Assembly: GCA_016648135.1 (NCBI GenBank)
Contig: JADDOH010023682.1
Span: 1-64,000 of the forward strand
Source of the DNA: Agrypnia vestita
Taxonomy: Eukaryota > Arthropoda > Insecta > Trichoptera > Phryganeidae
Length of the DNA stretch: 64,000 bases
Direction of reading: 5' to 3'
In this document: positions 12,375-26,722 of the stretch, one piece after another
Layout of the letters: every line of letters starts with the position of its first letter
Position numbering within the stretch: the stretch's first letter is position 1
Program-made: the position numbers and the translations under genes
Notes under the pieces: generated by a model
What the model saw: the letters and a program-made list of their open reading frames with translations, nothing else
What the model was told of the DNA's origin: nothing
Databases searched by the model: none

Positions 12375-12720
12375 CAGTAAAAGCTCGTTAATACAAACAA
12401 CTATAAATCGAAATTCGGTATAATTCGAAAAATTTAATGATATTTTATCCCCCTCAAATGAATTTTCATACAAAATGCTTCCTATAATTCGAAAAAATTG
12501 CTAATTCCAAATACGAAAAAATTTCCAGACAAAATTATGAAATTTGACACAAAAGTCATTTGTGTAAATGTTAACATTTTCTCACCATTTGCTAGTGTTT
12601 TTATACCCGCGCTGACCGAAATGACCGCTCACAGGCCTTTGATCATCTATATGACAGTAATAAAAGTCATAAAACATCCCTAACTGGCCGGCGGCCGCGC
12701 ACACAGGGTAAGGATGTTTA

Positions 12721-13328
12721 AAGGTACGCGCGCACTCGGCATAATGTCGCACCGCAGTGTTGTAACAAAGGCTTTTGAATCGTAGTGCGCGCACTTAGCG
12801 GCAAAATAACGCAGCGGCGAAAAATCGGTGAAATGTTACAACTCTCTTGCGGCGCGGCGGTCAGCGGCAAAAAAAACGCATCTTTTTAAAGTCATGACCG
12901 CGCGCGCTACGCGCTGTTTCGCTGTACCATATATTTTATGTGAAAGAACACTGGGCTACAAGCAATAATTCTGCTGATCTAGATGAAGATTTTAATATTG
13001 AAATGCTAATTACGAAAGTTGAAAGAAGACCACCATTGTATGATATCACTTCAAAAGAATATAGTGATAGAAACATTAAACATTTCTGAATGGAGTATTT
13101 TTATATGTGATAGAAGGTCCAACTAGTTTTAAAAGTTCATAAAAACATTATTTATTCATTCGATAATAGGAAGAATTTTTCGTTAAATTCATAAAATATT
13201 TTAAAGAACTGCCCGTAAATGATCAGCGGCATTATGCCGTAGTGCGCGTGCCTGCTGTTTTCGCCGCGCGTCAAAATGTCGCAGGTTTTTTCGCCGCGCG
13301 GCGAAAAAACGCTAGTGCGCGCGTACCC
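12721..13328. mobile_element. PIF/Harbinger-like element nested in the Tigger
   Basis: A 608-bp block is flanked by TTA on both sides (12718-12720 and 13329-13331), the 3-bp target typical of PIF/Harbinger. The ends share GGTACGCGCGCACT as inverted repeats, followed by GC-rich subterminal repeats with several 'gcggc' and 'cgccgcgcg' motifs. It contains the remnant of a MADF-domain protein, the accessory DNA-binding protein of Harbinger elements. Confidence 0.65.
12976..13089 (+). pseudogene. MADF-domain protein remnant
   Basis: Thirty-seven codons followed by TGA. The stretch MLITKVERRPPLYDITSKEY matches the start of MADF (Myb/SANT-like) domains, where LI..V...P.LYD...eY is conserved. The domain is cut short by the stop, so it is a fragment. 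It lies inside the Harbinger-like element, consistent with that family's MADF accessory protein. Confidence 0.6.
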
Positions 13329-13656
13329 TTATGACTGCTGTTTTATAATATCCCGCCAAAAGACGTGATTAGTTGAAGTTTTGTCGCCAGTTTTGAAGTT
13401 TTAAATTGTTACAGCTTTGTGTTTTATTAAGATTGAAAATATATCGCGTGAAAACATTATGTCATTGACTTTTTTTTTGTGCTTTTATCTGTGATTTCCG
13501 TGAAAACTTTCGATATTTTAGTCTCTTCATTTACGATTTTAATATATTTTTGTTATTTGATAAGTGTGAAGAATATTAGACATTTTATTACGTTCACGTG
13601 TTAGATTTTAGTTATTTTCGCATTTTATTTTGACTAGTGTTTCGTTTCAAATTAAA

Positions 13657-13842
13657 ATGGCGTCAGTTCGCAGCGCGTACAAAACTTTAACTATTTCTAT
13701 GAAAATGGATTTGATTAAAGACGTGGACAGAAAAATTGAGAAATAAGGGCAAGATTGCGTAAAATATGGTATCGCCAATTCGACTGTTTCAACAATTCTA
13801 AAAAATCGCGCCAAAATTGAAAAGCGCAGTGAAGTGATGTAC
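13657..13842 (+). pseudogene. pogo/Tigger transposase N-terminal remnant
   Basis: The translation reads MASVRSAYKTLTISMKMDLI, a run ending in EK, then an in-frame TAA at 13744-13746, and then continues in frame with YGIANSTVSTILKNR. The second part is the recognition helix region of the CENP-B/pogo helix-turn-helix. The internal stop and absence of the DDE catalytic domain show it is dead. Confidence 0.7.
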
Positions 13843-14141
13843 AATATTTGCTGTTTTCATTTTTTCTGTTTTAAAATTGAATTGATGTCTCAAGATCACA
13901 TATCAAAGTAAATTATTTTAATTTTATTGAAACAACTGACAAAAATGAATGCAATATTGGCCAAATAAATGTGTTTAAAAATACATGTTAAAAAATGCAT
14001 TTGTTTGTACACTTGGAAATGTTTAGAAAGTGTGTTGATGGTTTAAAAACTTCCTACTAATTCTACTTCCCTAATTCGAAATTCGAATTTTTTTGTTGAA
14101 TTTCGGTCCCCTGAATTTCGTATTAAAGAGCTTTTACTGTA

Positions 14142-14870
14142 TATATAAGCGACAAATTGTACATGTGTTGTTTTTGTTATTAAAAATATATACATTCCGA
14201 TTTGGCGACCTAAGATATTTCATATGTTTTGTAAGATGTATTAAGACAATGCTGTATTTACAAGTCGCCATTCTGTACTCACAATTTTAGGAGCTGTCGG
14301 AAATTACATCTGCAAAAGGAAGGCTGAGTAGGTTAGATCACCAAATGTGCAAGTGCGACACATTTTTTACAATTAAAAAACAATGATGTAAGAAAGATGG
14401 CTGTTTAATATTTTTTATACAATACATATTATTGAAAATTAAACAATGGTGAAAATAAGGGGCCAAAGAATTTACAAACGGTATGCATAGATGGTATTTT
14501 ATATAATTAAAATAACTAAACAAGATTATGATTTATTTGTTTATCTCAAAAAATGTGAAATTAAAACTTGAAAAATGCCTTCAAATATAACATTTTATAT
14601 TATGTTTTTTTTCTGTCTTTATTTTTTCACATCGTCCTTTACGATTGGAATACGTGGGCTTTCAAAACGTCTGCGCACCCCACATTCATGTTGTGTCTAA
14701 CGTGTCATTTTCCAATAATCATATTACGAAAAATGCATTAAATAAAATCATTTAAAAAGGATTGCACAAATACATATTACTGTTTTTTAAATTCTAGACA
14801 GAAAAATAATAAGAATTTGAGTCAAATAATATTCAAATTTGACTCAATTGACAAAAAAAACAAGCATTTG
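14142..14870. other. AT-rich non-coding stretch
   Basis: No gene or bounded repeat recognised. Confidence 0.4.
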
Positions 14871-15033
14871 TAGTGCCTAATGCCAAAAACCCCTAAAACG
14901 ACTTCTTGAGTTATGGATAAAAACAAATAAATATTTGGAAACCTTTTTTGGGGTATTTTGGAACTAACCCTGATTATGTATTTACTCAAATTATCCAAAA
15001 TCCGTTTTAGGGGGTTTTGGAATTAGGTGCCAC
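14871..15033. mobile_element. Short MITE-like inverted repeat element
   Basis: The two ends are inverted copies: left GCCTAATGCCAAAAACCCC and right, read inward, GCACCTAATTCCAAAACCCC, both followed by CTAAAACG. The element is about 160 bp with no coding capacity. Target duplication not established. Confidence 0.55.
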
Positions 15034-15656
15034 ATTTGTCGAAAGTCAAAATAGGATAAACATTTTAGCGTATGCATGCATATCGGACATCGGCTGTCCT
15101 CGGGTGTTTCCATTTGCCAGTGCATAATAATCAATAATTAAATTGTCCATCTCTTTCTATCATAACTTTTCACTCTAGCAATATTAACAACATATGTGAC
15201 GGACTCTGTTTACTTGATATAAAATTTAGATTAACTGTCAGACTCATCTTGAATGAGCGTGATAATCATGGAATACCTCGAATTTCTATAAGTTGAGTAA
15301 ATGTCCAGCCTGATATCTAGAATCTATTATACCTATGTTTTTACAGAATGTATTATATTTTTGCATGTTTTTTTTTTAAATAGTTTTGCATGCTGATAAC
15401 ACGAGGTAATAGAATGTATTCAGGTAAAAATGTCGACCTATAGTTATATACTATGCATAGACTTAACCTTGACCCTAGAATCCACACACTCTTAGCTTGT
15501 GCGGTAACTTTATATTTCATTTAACTTGCTTATTTATAGGTGTTTATCTATACCTGTATTTTCCTGTTATTTCGGAGCAATCAATGCACTTGCAGCAATT
15601 GACTTTAACCTTGTATTTATAACATTAATTCAATGTTCTGTCATGCTTGTTACGTG
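15034..15656. other. 3' flank of the zinc-finger gene
   Basis: AT-rich sequence downstream of the zinc-finger stop codon at 15657-15659. It probably includes the 3' UTR; no distinct feature seen. Confidence 0.4.
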
Positions 15657-15854
15657 TCAGGTTGTATCAGTCTGTTGGTTTTTAATTTTTGAGAATTTAC
15701 TTGTGACCCCGTGCTGAGCCCTCAAGTGCTTGAGCAGATCTCCTCGCTGGCGATAATGCTTCTCACAGAGATGACAAGCATGAGGCTTCTCGCCGGAGTG
15801 GCGGAGAGTGTGAACATGCAAGGTGTGGGTTCTTCTAAAAGCGTCGCCACATAT
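15657..15854 (-). CDS. C2H2 zinc-finger protein, last exon
   Basis: The exon begins after TTTTTTAG at 15854 in phase 0 and completes a finger split by the intron: the upstream exon ends HICK and this one opens ICGDAFRRTHTLHVH. A second finger follows the linker SGEKPHACHLCEKHYRQRGD and ends LKHLRAQH. A polar tail of 16 residues then reaches TGA at 15659-15657. C2H2 proteins usually bind DNA in the nucleus as transcription regulators; the target cannot be read from this. Exon length is 66 codons including stop. Confidence 0.85.
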   Translation of the reverse strand: MCGDAFRRTHTLHVHTLRHSGEKPHACHLCEKHYRQRGDLLKHLRAQHGVTSKFSKIKNQQTDTT

Positions 15855-16264
15855 CTAAAAAATGAATAAATCATTAATAATCTTAATATATATGTAATCA
15901 TAAATTAAAAATAATATTGTACCTTATTTTGATCAAAGAAATTAAAATATAAAACATAATTAAATATAATTTAATGTGGGACATACAGAACGCAATTCAT
16001 AATCCGTAATGTGCGTTTTTGACATTGTAAATTAATCCATGATGGATATATTTGACAATGCTGTTAGTCTTGTGGTTATAATGCTCGACTAGTAATCTAA
16101 TCAACTTTTTGAATATGAACAGGGCGGTCTCATATAGACCAACTCCTTACCCAAATACATATAACAAAAAATTAGAATTTATATCATACATTTTTTTATA
16201 TGCATTTAAATAAATAAGAGAATATAATGCACATTGATAAAAATATAATATTTTAAATGCTCAC

Positions 16265-16405
16265 CTTACAAATATGAGGCCTGTGATCGATGTGTATCTT
16301 GCAATGTTGGCCGTAAACATTTTGGGTTTTGAAAGTTTTATGACACGTTTTGCATTCAAATGGCCGAAGTTCCGAGTGCAGTCTCATGTGATTATTTAGA
16401 TCCCC
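16265..16405 (-). CDS. C2H2 zinc-finger protein, penultimate exon
   Basis: Forty-seven codons, phase 0 at both sides (acceptor TTTTATAG, donor GTGAGC). It completes the finger begun in the exon at 17714 (CNKTFKIK joined to GDLNNHMRLH). It then carries one full finger with the pattern CKTCHKTFK...HCKIH and starts another with PHICK. The joins restore the spacing of C2H2 fingers exactly, which is strong evidence for the exon borders. Confidence 0.85.
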
Positions 16406-16477
16406 CTATAAAAGTGGAGATGAATGTACTATATAGTATGGTTTATATGATTTACATATTTATATATTCCTACATAT

Positions 16478-17447
16478 ACCTCTGTGACTAAGTCTTTGAA
16501 CAATTGCCAACATGCCGGGTCGTATTTTAGAAACTTAATGGTGCTATTTTTTGTCATCAAGTAGTTTATTCATTAGAGTCATAAACATTTATTTGATGTT
16601 TCTAAAATGTTCAAGGTCGAGAGTCCACAATAGTTCAATTGTCATGCAAAATGCAGTTCTTGTCTGATCTGAAAAGGGGTTCTGTATTCAACACCTCTTT
16701 TGTTTTTGAGTAGTTGCATCTTGAACATGATGCAAGATGATTGTTTTGAAATAGTTTCTCTCTGTGTACATTTTTAAAATGTATAATTCGAAAAACTGTA
16801 ATTTAACTCTGTCAAGGGATTCTCTAAAATGCTATTGACCTGTGAACTCTCTTAATATAGACAAAAAAAAATCATTATTAACCACCAAGAAGGACATTTT
16901 CAACAACTGATTGTAAAATCAGCTGGTTGGTCAAAGAATTCGACCAAATCTAGGACCATCTGAAGAGTGAAGGAGAGGAAAAGATTGAAAAAACATCAGA
17001 GCACTACTTAGTGGTCTCATCTTTGAGTTGAAGGTTAAGAAAGAAGTCAAGCCGTGATCTTTCAAAAATTCTGATCCTTATGAGCATATTCATGGCTTAA
17101 TTTAATTATGTATTTGTCCCCATCTTATTTTAATTGAGCATCTTTGGGAATATTTTGGCAAATTAAGAAAGGAAAGATGCCCAACAAATAAGGAAGATCT
17201 GTGGAAAGTTCTAGAAGAAGAATGAACAAAAATTCCAGAAGAATTCATAAAAAACACATTTCAAGTTCACCTACATGCACGGCAGAAACGGTGTGCGATA
17301 AGGGGGAGCACACTATGGATTTATACTAAACATAAATACATAATGGCTTTCTTATTTTTTCAAATATCATTTTCATTGATTAGTTATCAAGATTTATTTA
17401 AAGAAGAAAAGATAGTTCGAAGACTTGTTCACTTATTAGTAGTATAT
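16478..17447 (+). pseudogene. Tc1-like transposon remnant in a zinc-finger intron
   Basis: At about 17130-17310 the + strand encodes the C-terminal end of a Tc1 transposase: IEHLWEYFGKLRKERCP, then KEDLWKVLEEE, a stop codon, TKIPEEFIKN and a Cys/Arg-rich end. In live Tc1 proteins this region holds the last acidic catalytic residue. Weakly conserved inverted ends, with 'aagtcttYgaac', lie near 16485 and 17430. Stops and frame breaks show it is long dead. It lies within the intron between exons 16405 and 17714. Confidence 0.65.
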
Positions 17448-17614
17448 GTTCTAAGGCTTCATTCAAAATTTGGGTGAGTAGAGAAACAGTATTCTGACCC
17501 ACAAGCTAAATAAAGCACAACACTAAATATTGTACGACAGGTAAAAGACTAGTAGATTTTTATTAATGCCCACAAAAGCTCAAGGAGTTGGCAGTCATTA
17601 AGAAAATTTTTTTA

Positions 17615-20080
<2,466 letters not shown>

Positions 20081-20252
20081 CTAAACGGAGTCCAATGAGT
20101 ATGACACTGGTTACCCACAACGAGGGTCCCAGGTTCGATTCCTGGTAAGGCCACAATAATTTTGTGATTTACAAAAGCCTGGATATTTTTGTTTTATTTA
20201 ACGACTTCAGTAATTGGGCCTCTTGGCCTATTGAAACGTTAAAAAATATATT
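20081..20252 (+). repeat. tRNA-like sequence, probably the head of a SINE
   Basis: A perfect RNA polymerase III B box (GGTTCGATTCC) sits in a 5-bp T stem (CCAGG/CCTGG) near 20131-20147. The loop upstream could display an AAC anticodon, suggesting a valine tRNA ancestor. The 5' acceptor strand does not pair with the 3' strand and the A box is poor, so it is not a working tRNA. An unrelated tail follows, as in tRNA-derived SINEs. Confidence 0.4.
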
Positions 20253-21877
20253 GTGACGTCTCCCGCCCACGCACATTTACACAACGCGCCGGGCGGGGGG
20301 GCGCGGATCTCTCAACGATCGGCGCCCTACAGCGGGTGGGATTCGCACCCACTCGCACAGCCGAGCGGTCTGATCTGTATGCATGCCGCCACACAACACA
20401 CGCAACCATCCACATGAGTCGCTAATATTCAGAAAGGAGGTACAAAATAAGAAGTCTGGTTTTGTCGTCAATAATTGATGTATTTACAAGAAAAATGAAA
20501 CAAGAATAAGAATAAAAGGCATATTTACATTAACAACACAAATATTTACATAACAAATAAAGAGATACATACTAGACTTAATTAAAATTATGTAGGCCTA
20601 TACAAGACTAACCTAATCCCCATTAACCCTATATTAAGACTAAGCTATACCTAGATCTGTTATCGTCGTGGGAACTTCCCGCCCGCCCCCGGGCGGGATA
20701 CCTCCACAGCACGCTTCAGTGTCATCCAGACACTCAGGCTGTCATCAGCTGCCAGGTGCCACGAGGGAACTTCCCGCCCGCCTCCAGGCGGGATACCTCC
20801 ACAGCGCGCTACAGTGTCAGCTCGACACTCAGGCTGCCATCAGCCTCAGCACCGCTCGTGACTGGAGGCTTCGGACCCCCCCACAATGCAGATCCACGGC
20901 GCCCTCCTCCAGTCCATCCTGGTGCTATGTGGGTCCTGGCCACAAAGTGCGCCTCCGGAGCGCCCCACCTACTCGGGTACGATGCCACTGCGGCACCTCG
21001 GACTGTCCAAAAGACAGCTAAAGCCCTTATTGTGCTGACCCGAAAGCCCTCCGCTACCTTCGGCTGGAGATATCGGATGCATAGTGACCCTCCTCCTCTG
21101 GCCACCACCGCGCTCGGTATACCAGCTACGATTGTAGCCAGGGTCCAGCAGCGGCCCTCCCACCTCCTCCAGAGGGCGCTCGGTATACCAGCTACTATTG
21201 TAGCCAGGGTCCAGCAGCATCCCTTCCACTTCCTTGTACTCGAGCCCACCAAGGTAATAAGGTTTTCGTTTTTACAGGGAAAACCCAGAATCTATGGTAG
21301 CTCGCTCCCACTCTTCCCGAGCCGTCCAAGATATTCAGGCTTCTGTTTTTACGGGGAAGACCCAGATCTATGGGCGACTCGCTCCTGCGGGCCCAGAAGC
21401 CCTCCCCCTCTAACACTGGCTTCTTTGGGATTCTGGCGAGTCTTTTATACCCAATTTTTCATTTGCATCCCTTTCTTACCACTGTAATTTTTCACTAAGG
21501 GATGTCTTTCTCTAACACATTGCAATTAGCGTGCTACATGTACTTCGGCCACTTTCTCTTATTCTTCATAAAAATAATTGTCCCAAAGTTATAAAAGAAA
21601 AATCTTTGCTGTGCACCGACAATCCGATGTTTTATTGGAACCCCGGCTTAGGGAGATGAAAGATGCTGCCAGCGTAACCGTGCCGGCTGCCGCCGTCGGA
21701 GCGGCGCGCAGTGTTTTATTGGTCCTAGTCGCTGGGTCCGCTGTCGGCATAACGGTGTTCAGAAATATTTAATTATTTAAAAATAACTTCCAGATTTGTT
21801 ACAATATACAAAAAATTAAAATACAAACATTTTGTAAAAGAAAAATGGCCCCGTCATGTCTATTCCTGCAGAGCTCC
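20253..21877. repeat. GC-rich repeat block of unknown class
   Basis: The base composition is far richer in GC than the surroundings. A unit of about 95 bp starting 'ggaacttcccgcccgcc' occurs twice (from about 20670 and 20765). A unit of about 75 bp containing 'tataccagcta' and 'ttgtagccagggtccagcag' occurs twice (about 21117-21230). Around 20330-20400 the - strand carries a tRNA-like B box. An open frame of 243 codons spans the block but has no domain and looks like a by-product of GC content. It may be an LTR or other non-autonomous element; ends were not resolved. Confidence 0.4.
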
Positions 21878-24391
21878 TGTTACGGACAGGACAAAGCCTG
21901 CGCCTACCGTCAGGCAACCGAACTTTCGAGTTCTGTGGTTGACGTAATCACGTCATATAAATGGTAGAAATTTCTGATGTGAATGAAGCAGAGCAAAGGC
22001 CCCTTTCAGGGCCAACACCGATCGCCGTGACCCGGTTGGGGATGGGTACCGTGCCGAGGACAGCGCGCGAGTTCTCGGCTGCGGTGGTTGTCCTTATACG
22101 TGTCTCGGCGTCAGGCGGCGGCAACCGAGATAGGGGGAAGCGAATTGGAATGAAGTAGCTTCATAAAATCACATCTCGCTGGGAGCGATGAAAATGCGTA
22201 CACGACATGGGCTGAATTGTATATGTTTTTTACTGAGAAATGTTATATGAAAATCTTAATTTTCAGATTTTCAGAGTTTCTAAAATTATGGAATTTATTG
22301 AATTGTTTCAGAGATCTTAATGAGACTGAATCACAATTGTATGTAATAAAATGTCGCATTTCATTGCTCCAAGTTGAGGAGAGAGAGCGGGAGGTGATTT
22401 TATTCCACATGTAAAGAGCATTGATGCCTGGTTGCCATGACAACCGGGTATCATCATCATCAGCACTTGGTCACCCCCGACCCAGTCGGGCGTGAATACC
22501 GTGTCTAAGTCGGTAACCTGGGCGACAGGTCTGGAACTCGCAATTAAAATATGAATCGAGAGAAATGATGCTCTCGGAAAGTAAAATTACGCCTCGCTTT
22601 GAACATGTAAATGTGTTGTACAGCGTGATCCAGACATGTCTTTCATACTGGCACAATATTGTATTATAAATGCTAATGAATGTCTCTGATTTCAGAATTT
22701 GGAATTCCTTGTTGAAATCCAGGAGCTTGACAGAATTGCATCATGACTGTATGTAAAAATGGAATGTCACATTTTATTGTTCAATAAAAGAGAAAGCGGG
22801 AGGTATTTTTATTTGCGTAAGACGCAAGTTTGCCCTATTATCTGAACCATTTTGGTTGAACACTGAAAGTAAAGTCATTTTAAAATCCCGGCAAACTCAG
22901 TTGCCGGTCACTTTGAAGAAATTACATGGTCAAAAATATTTTATGAAATTTACCTAAAATAAAGAGTTGTCAAGTAAATGCACACACACACACTGCGCGA
23001 TATAGTGAGTTATCGGCAGTGATATGGTAAAAAACACATTTTTTCTGATAATTGAATATCATATGGGAATTAATCAAAGTGAGATTGCAGCTCTCACAGA
23101 CTTAAAATCAAACTGAAACCTTTTTTACAGTGTTCTCAACAAGAATACTTCTTAAGTTAATGTGTTTTTACGCATGTAAAGTTGTACCGGGACGCCGGAG
23201 AAAGCTAAATGAGAAAGTTTTCTCCGCGGCCCCCTTTGAAGGCATATAGCGCAAGTAATATTTTCATGACAGACTTGAAAATATTACTACAAGACGCGCC
23301 TAGTCAATACCTATCCATTGGTAATACTAAGACATCGATAAACATTTGGTCACTAATTTTTAATGAATTTAATCTGACCACCACTGAGGTAAATTTCCGC
23401 CGGAATCACAAAAATAGAAATAACTTTTGACAGAAGTATCCGATCTTGATGAATCTTTTTGCATCATGATCGCAAAGTAAATACCTATTCAGAGAGTATA
23501 CACATGCCTATATAGGCTCATGTTTTGACTTGGAAGAAAAATTGACCTTTTGAACTTTTCTTAAAAGCGCGATAAGTATCAAAAACCACTTTGTCCAAAG
23601 ACGAAAGTGGTATCAAAATACTCGTTAGGGCGAGTACTATGCAGTAATCATGAAAAGCATCGCGTAACAATTAAAATTACCTACTTTATGACCTGATTTA
23701 ACTTCGACCCTTCACGGTCGACATAATTAACGCATTTTCATAAATTAGTAGGACCTGCAGGTCCGATGAACTGTGTCACGGCCTTATGCAAGGTCAGGCC
23801 TATACGTGACATAGTTTGTAGCCCTGTGGGGTACATGCAAAACCTGTAATTAACCATTTTTTGTCTTCAGACCGAGATCAGTACGGCCGCTCGCGGGTCT
23901 AGTTCCTAGAAGGCGCCGCGAGATGGCGCCAGTCGCGGCTCAAACCGCGGCGACAGAGAGGGGAGATTTGGCTCGCTCTGACTGGGTTACGTAACATGCT
24001 GTCATATCGTATCTTGTAAATCTCTGAGAACGTTATATAATAAAAAGGTTTTGTAAAGCGGTCACCTGATGCACATTACGTGCGGTGATTTAAACGCTGT
24101 CGGATCACTTTCATCTGCATTTTATTTATCTCCCGATACCTATTGGAGAATTCTGCTGGGACCTGACTACTGCAGTGAATCTACGATCCAGCCTCCGCGA
24201 TCTTCGGCGCCTCTGGCTGAGAATTTTGGACGACGGCCGGCGCTTCTCTATGACGAATTTCGCATCACAGCGAAAGTATGCTGTTTGACACGAGACACCC
24301 GTGCTGTATTTCTTCGGCCATTACTACGTTTCTTGGCCGACGGAGCGGACTGAGCGGACCGCCCTATATTTTGTTTGTTCTGTCCGGAACA
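21878..24391 (+). repeat. 5' long terminal repeat of a non-coding LTR element
   Basis: A 2514-bp block starting TGTTACGGACAGG and ending CTGTCCGGAACA; the termini are inverted repeats with TG...CA ends as in LTR retrotransposons. It matches 29255-31769 almost base for base. By eye I count roughly a dozen differences, which implies recent insertion. A TATA-like motif (TATAAATG) lies about 75 bases in, and an AATAAA-type signal lies near 24040. The preceding five bases (GCTCC) are not repeated after the 3' LTR. Confidence 0.85.
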
Positions 24392-25139
24392 AGCTGGTCC
24401 TGTCGAGACGGAATGCTGAGCTTCGCTTCACCACAGCAGAGCAACTGGCCGTACTCAAGCCAGTTCACCGTGCCTCGCTTCACCACAGCGCAGCCGAGAG
24501 AGAAGCCGCCTTCCATGAGAGCCAGCGGCGACCTGAGCCCCCGACTGATGCACGATCCTTCACGGGGGGAGAATCCTGATGACCTGATGATCCACGACGA
24601 CCCGGATGGTGCCCCTGATGGTCCGAGATGAGGACCAGTCGGCGCCAACCTGGAGCAGCCATCGCAGTCGACGGCACCCCGAGGAGAGGTGCCCTCCCCC
24701 GCAGCGACTGTGAATGCAGCCAGCAGCGCCCTGACGTGAAGGGCGCGGTCCAATGCAGTGACGGCAGCGGTCCACCACCCTCAGCGTGGACCACCCGACC
24801 AACCTGGAGCGGCCAATGCTGACCTGGGCCGACGCCGGCCACACCCGCTCCGACCTATGGTGGTCAACTTGCCGTGCCTGTCGGTAGCCGCCAATGCCAG
24901 CTAGCCAGTTGAGACCTGAGCTGGAGGTGCCCTGCCGCAGCCGACAGGATAGAACGCCAGAGCACATCATGGCGTAATAATGTAAGTGACACTGCACACA
25001 TATATTTATTTTTTGGTGATGGGTTTGAAAAGGTGTAGCATAATGGCACACTTCGTTGAGAAGGAAGAGGGCGGCAAAGGCATGGCCTTCGCCTCAGCGA
25101 AGTATAAGTGGCGAAACAAGCCAGTTTCAATTCATTTGA

Positions 25140-25860
25140 AGTTTTAGAGTTTTGAAATTTTAAAGTTTTGAAATTTTAAAGTTTTGAAATTTTAAAGTTT
25201 TTGAAATTTGAAAGTTTTTGGAATTTAAAAGATTTTTTGAATTTAAAAATTGTTCAAAAAGTGAAAGAATTTTTGCCATTATGGGCCTTTTCTTAATGAA
25301 TGAAAATGGAGGGCGTGAATACTCCGCCCTGCCTCTGATGTTAAATTTCAGCCACGCCAAAATACGTGTAAAAATACGTGTAAAAATACGTGTAAAAATA
25401 TGTGTGAATATATACGTGTGGAATACATAATATGTGTGAAAATATAAATGTCTGTACGGGTGATATACATATGAGATGATAAGTGTGAAATATGTTTACA
25501 TTTAAAAAATGTTTGAAAATGTTCTCATAACCCGTGCGACCAAATTGCGAAGCGGCAGCGCGGCCCCCCAACGACCGCTGCGGCGCACCGCGGAGCTATA
25601 GAGATGCTCGCGAATTGGCGCGCAAAGTAAAAACTTTGCACGCGCGATGAAAGTAAGATGAAGAAATAATAATAATAAAAAATAAAATGAAATTTTATAA
25701 AGTAATTTTATTTTCAAATATAAAAGTGAAAAATGAAATTTTATAAATTTTATTTTAAAATATAAAAAAGTGAAAAATGAAATTTGTGAAATAATTTTAT
25801 TTTCAAAAATATGAAAAGTGGAAAATGAAATTTTATAAAATAAATTTATTTTCAATATTT
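25140..25860. repeat. AT-rich tandem repeats inside the LTR element
   Basis: Three local arrays are visible: a 15-16-bp unit built on 'ttttgaaattttaaag' at about 25140-25255; a 12-bp unit 'aaatacgtgtaa' at about 25362-25412; and a unit of about 55 bp around 'aaatgaaattttataaa' at about 25685-25860. They give the interior satellite-like stretches and no reading frame. Confidence 0.75.
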
Positions 25861-26479
25861 ATTAAAGTGAGAAAACGCGCGTGTGTTGTGCAACTATGTG
25901 AAGTTCACTTACGACCGCGCGCATGTGATAGCCACTCGAAAAGTAATTTAAAAGGTATACTGGCAGATCACATATCCGCGCCGCCATGCCCTGGGTCAGG
26001 ACACACACACACGCATACAGCGGTCGCTAGCAGCGCGAGCTCAGATGCAAGCTCATTTTATCTACAGCGATTTGCTCGCTAAAGAATTGCCGTCGCGGCC
26101 CGCGTCAAAGAAACGACGCATCGACGTAAATATTATAGAAGGCGCTGCTCGCCAAATACCTACTGGCCAGCAAGAAAGAGACCGTTTGTGAAAACGAGAA
26201 AGACGGATAAAATGTGGCATGTGCCGAGGCATACCGGGCGATAATAAATTAATATTTGAAAGTAGCCCCCCATGCTTTGCCAATAGCCGAAAGGGCGGCG
26301 CGGGTAGCGACGTTATACCTACCGCATGTGGCGATATTTAATCCCAACGAGTCGGGAAAAAATACGCGCTTAATTGATGCAACAAGGAATGCCGCAGTGA
26401 GTCGCGGATTGATACGTTTGCACAAGTTTCGGAACGGCTGGAAGTTGCATTGAGCACCGCTAGTTGGCGCAGCCTCCGG

Positions 26480-26722
26480 CCTAAGCGTATCACGCACGTG
26501 AAAGAGAGAGCACTATGCTCGACCGATGAGCACGTCACGCGCGTGAAAGAGAGAGAACTACGCTCGAAGGACGAGCGCGCCATGCACATGGGAAGAGAGA
26601 GGTACGATGACGTAGTCCGCCGAGACAGAGAGGGACAGCGATAGCAGAGCTCGCACCTCAGCGGAGAGCTTGACGTCACCACTGAAAGTACCTACAGCGG
26701 CGGGAACGCGCTGTAGGTACTT
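26480..26722. repeat. Direct repeat and strong hairpin inside the LTR element
   Basis: A unit of about 42 bp containing 'cgtgaaagagagag' occurs twice at about 26497-26580. Downstream, AAGTACCTACAGCG (26686-26699) and its exact reverse complement (26709-26722) form a 14-bp stem with a 9-base loop. Function unknown. Confidence 0.7.

Larger units (their letters stand above)
12375..14139 (+). mobile_element. pogo/Tigger-type DNA transposon, degraded
   Basis: Terminal inverted repeats of about 23 bp start with CAGTAAAAGCTC at both ends and are flanked by TA on each side (12373-12374 and 14140-14141), the target used by Tc1/mariner/pogo elements. Inside, on the + strand, is the start of a transposase with a CENP-B-type helix-turn-helix (13657-13842). 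The element has been split by a second transposon at 12721-13328. Just outside the TAs the flanks carry a further inverted match (ATTTGTCGCTTAT). Confidence 0.75.

Noticed and set aside
20081..20160. Functional valine tRNA
   Set aside because: The B box and T stem are good, but the acceptor stem does not pair, the A box is poor and the base before the anticodon is not T. A SINE head is more likely.
20756..21487. 243-codon ORF as a protein gene
   Set aside because: It lies over duplicated GC-rich units, has a low-complexity composition and overlaps long frames on the opposite strand; no domain is visible.
24278..25130. gag-like ORFs at the start of the LARD interior
   Set aside because: Several overlapping frames on both strands of 90-160 codons exist because the DNA is GC-rich. 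None shows a zinc knuckle, capsid motif or protease site.
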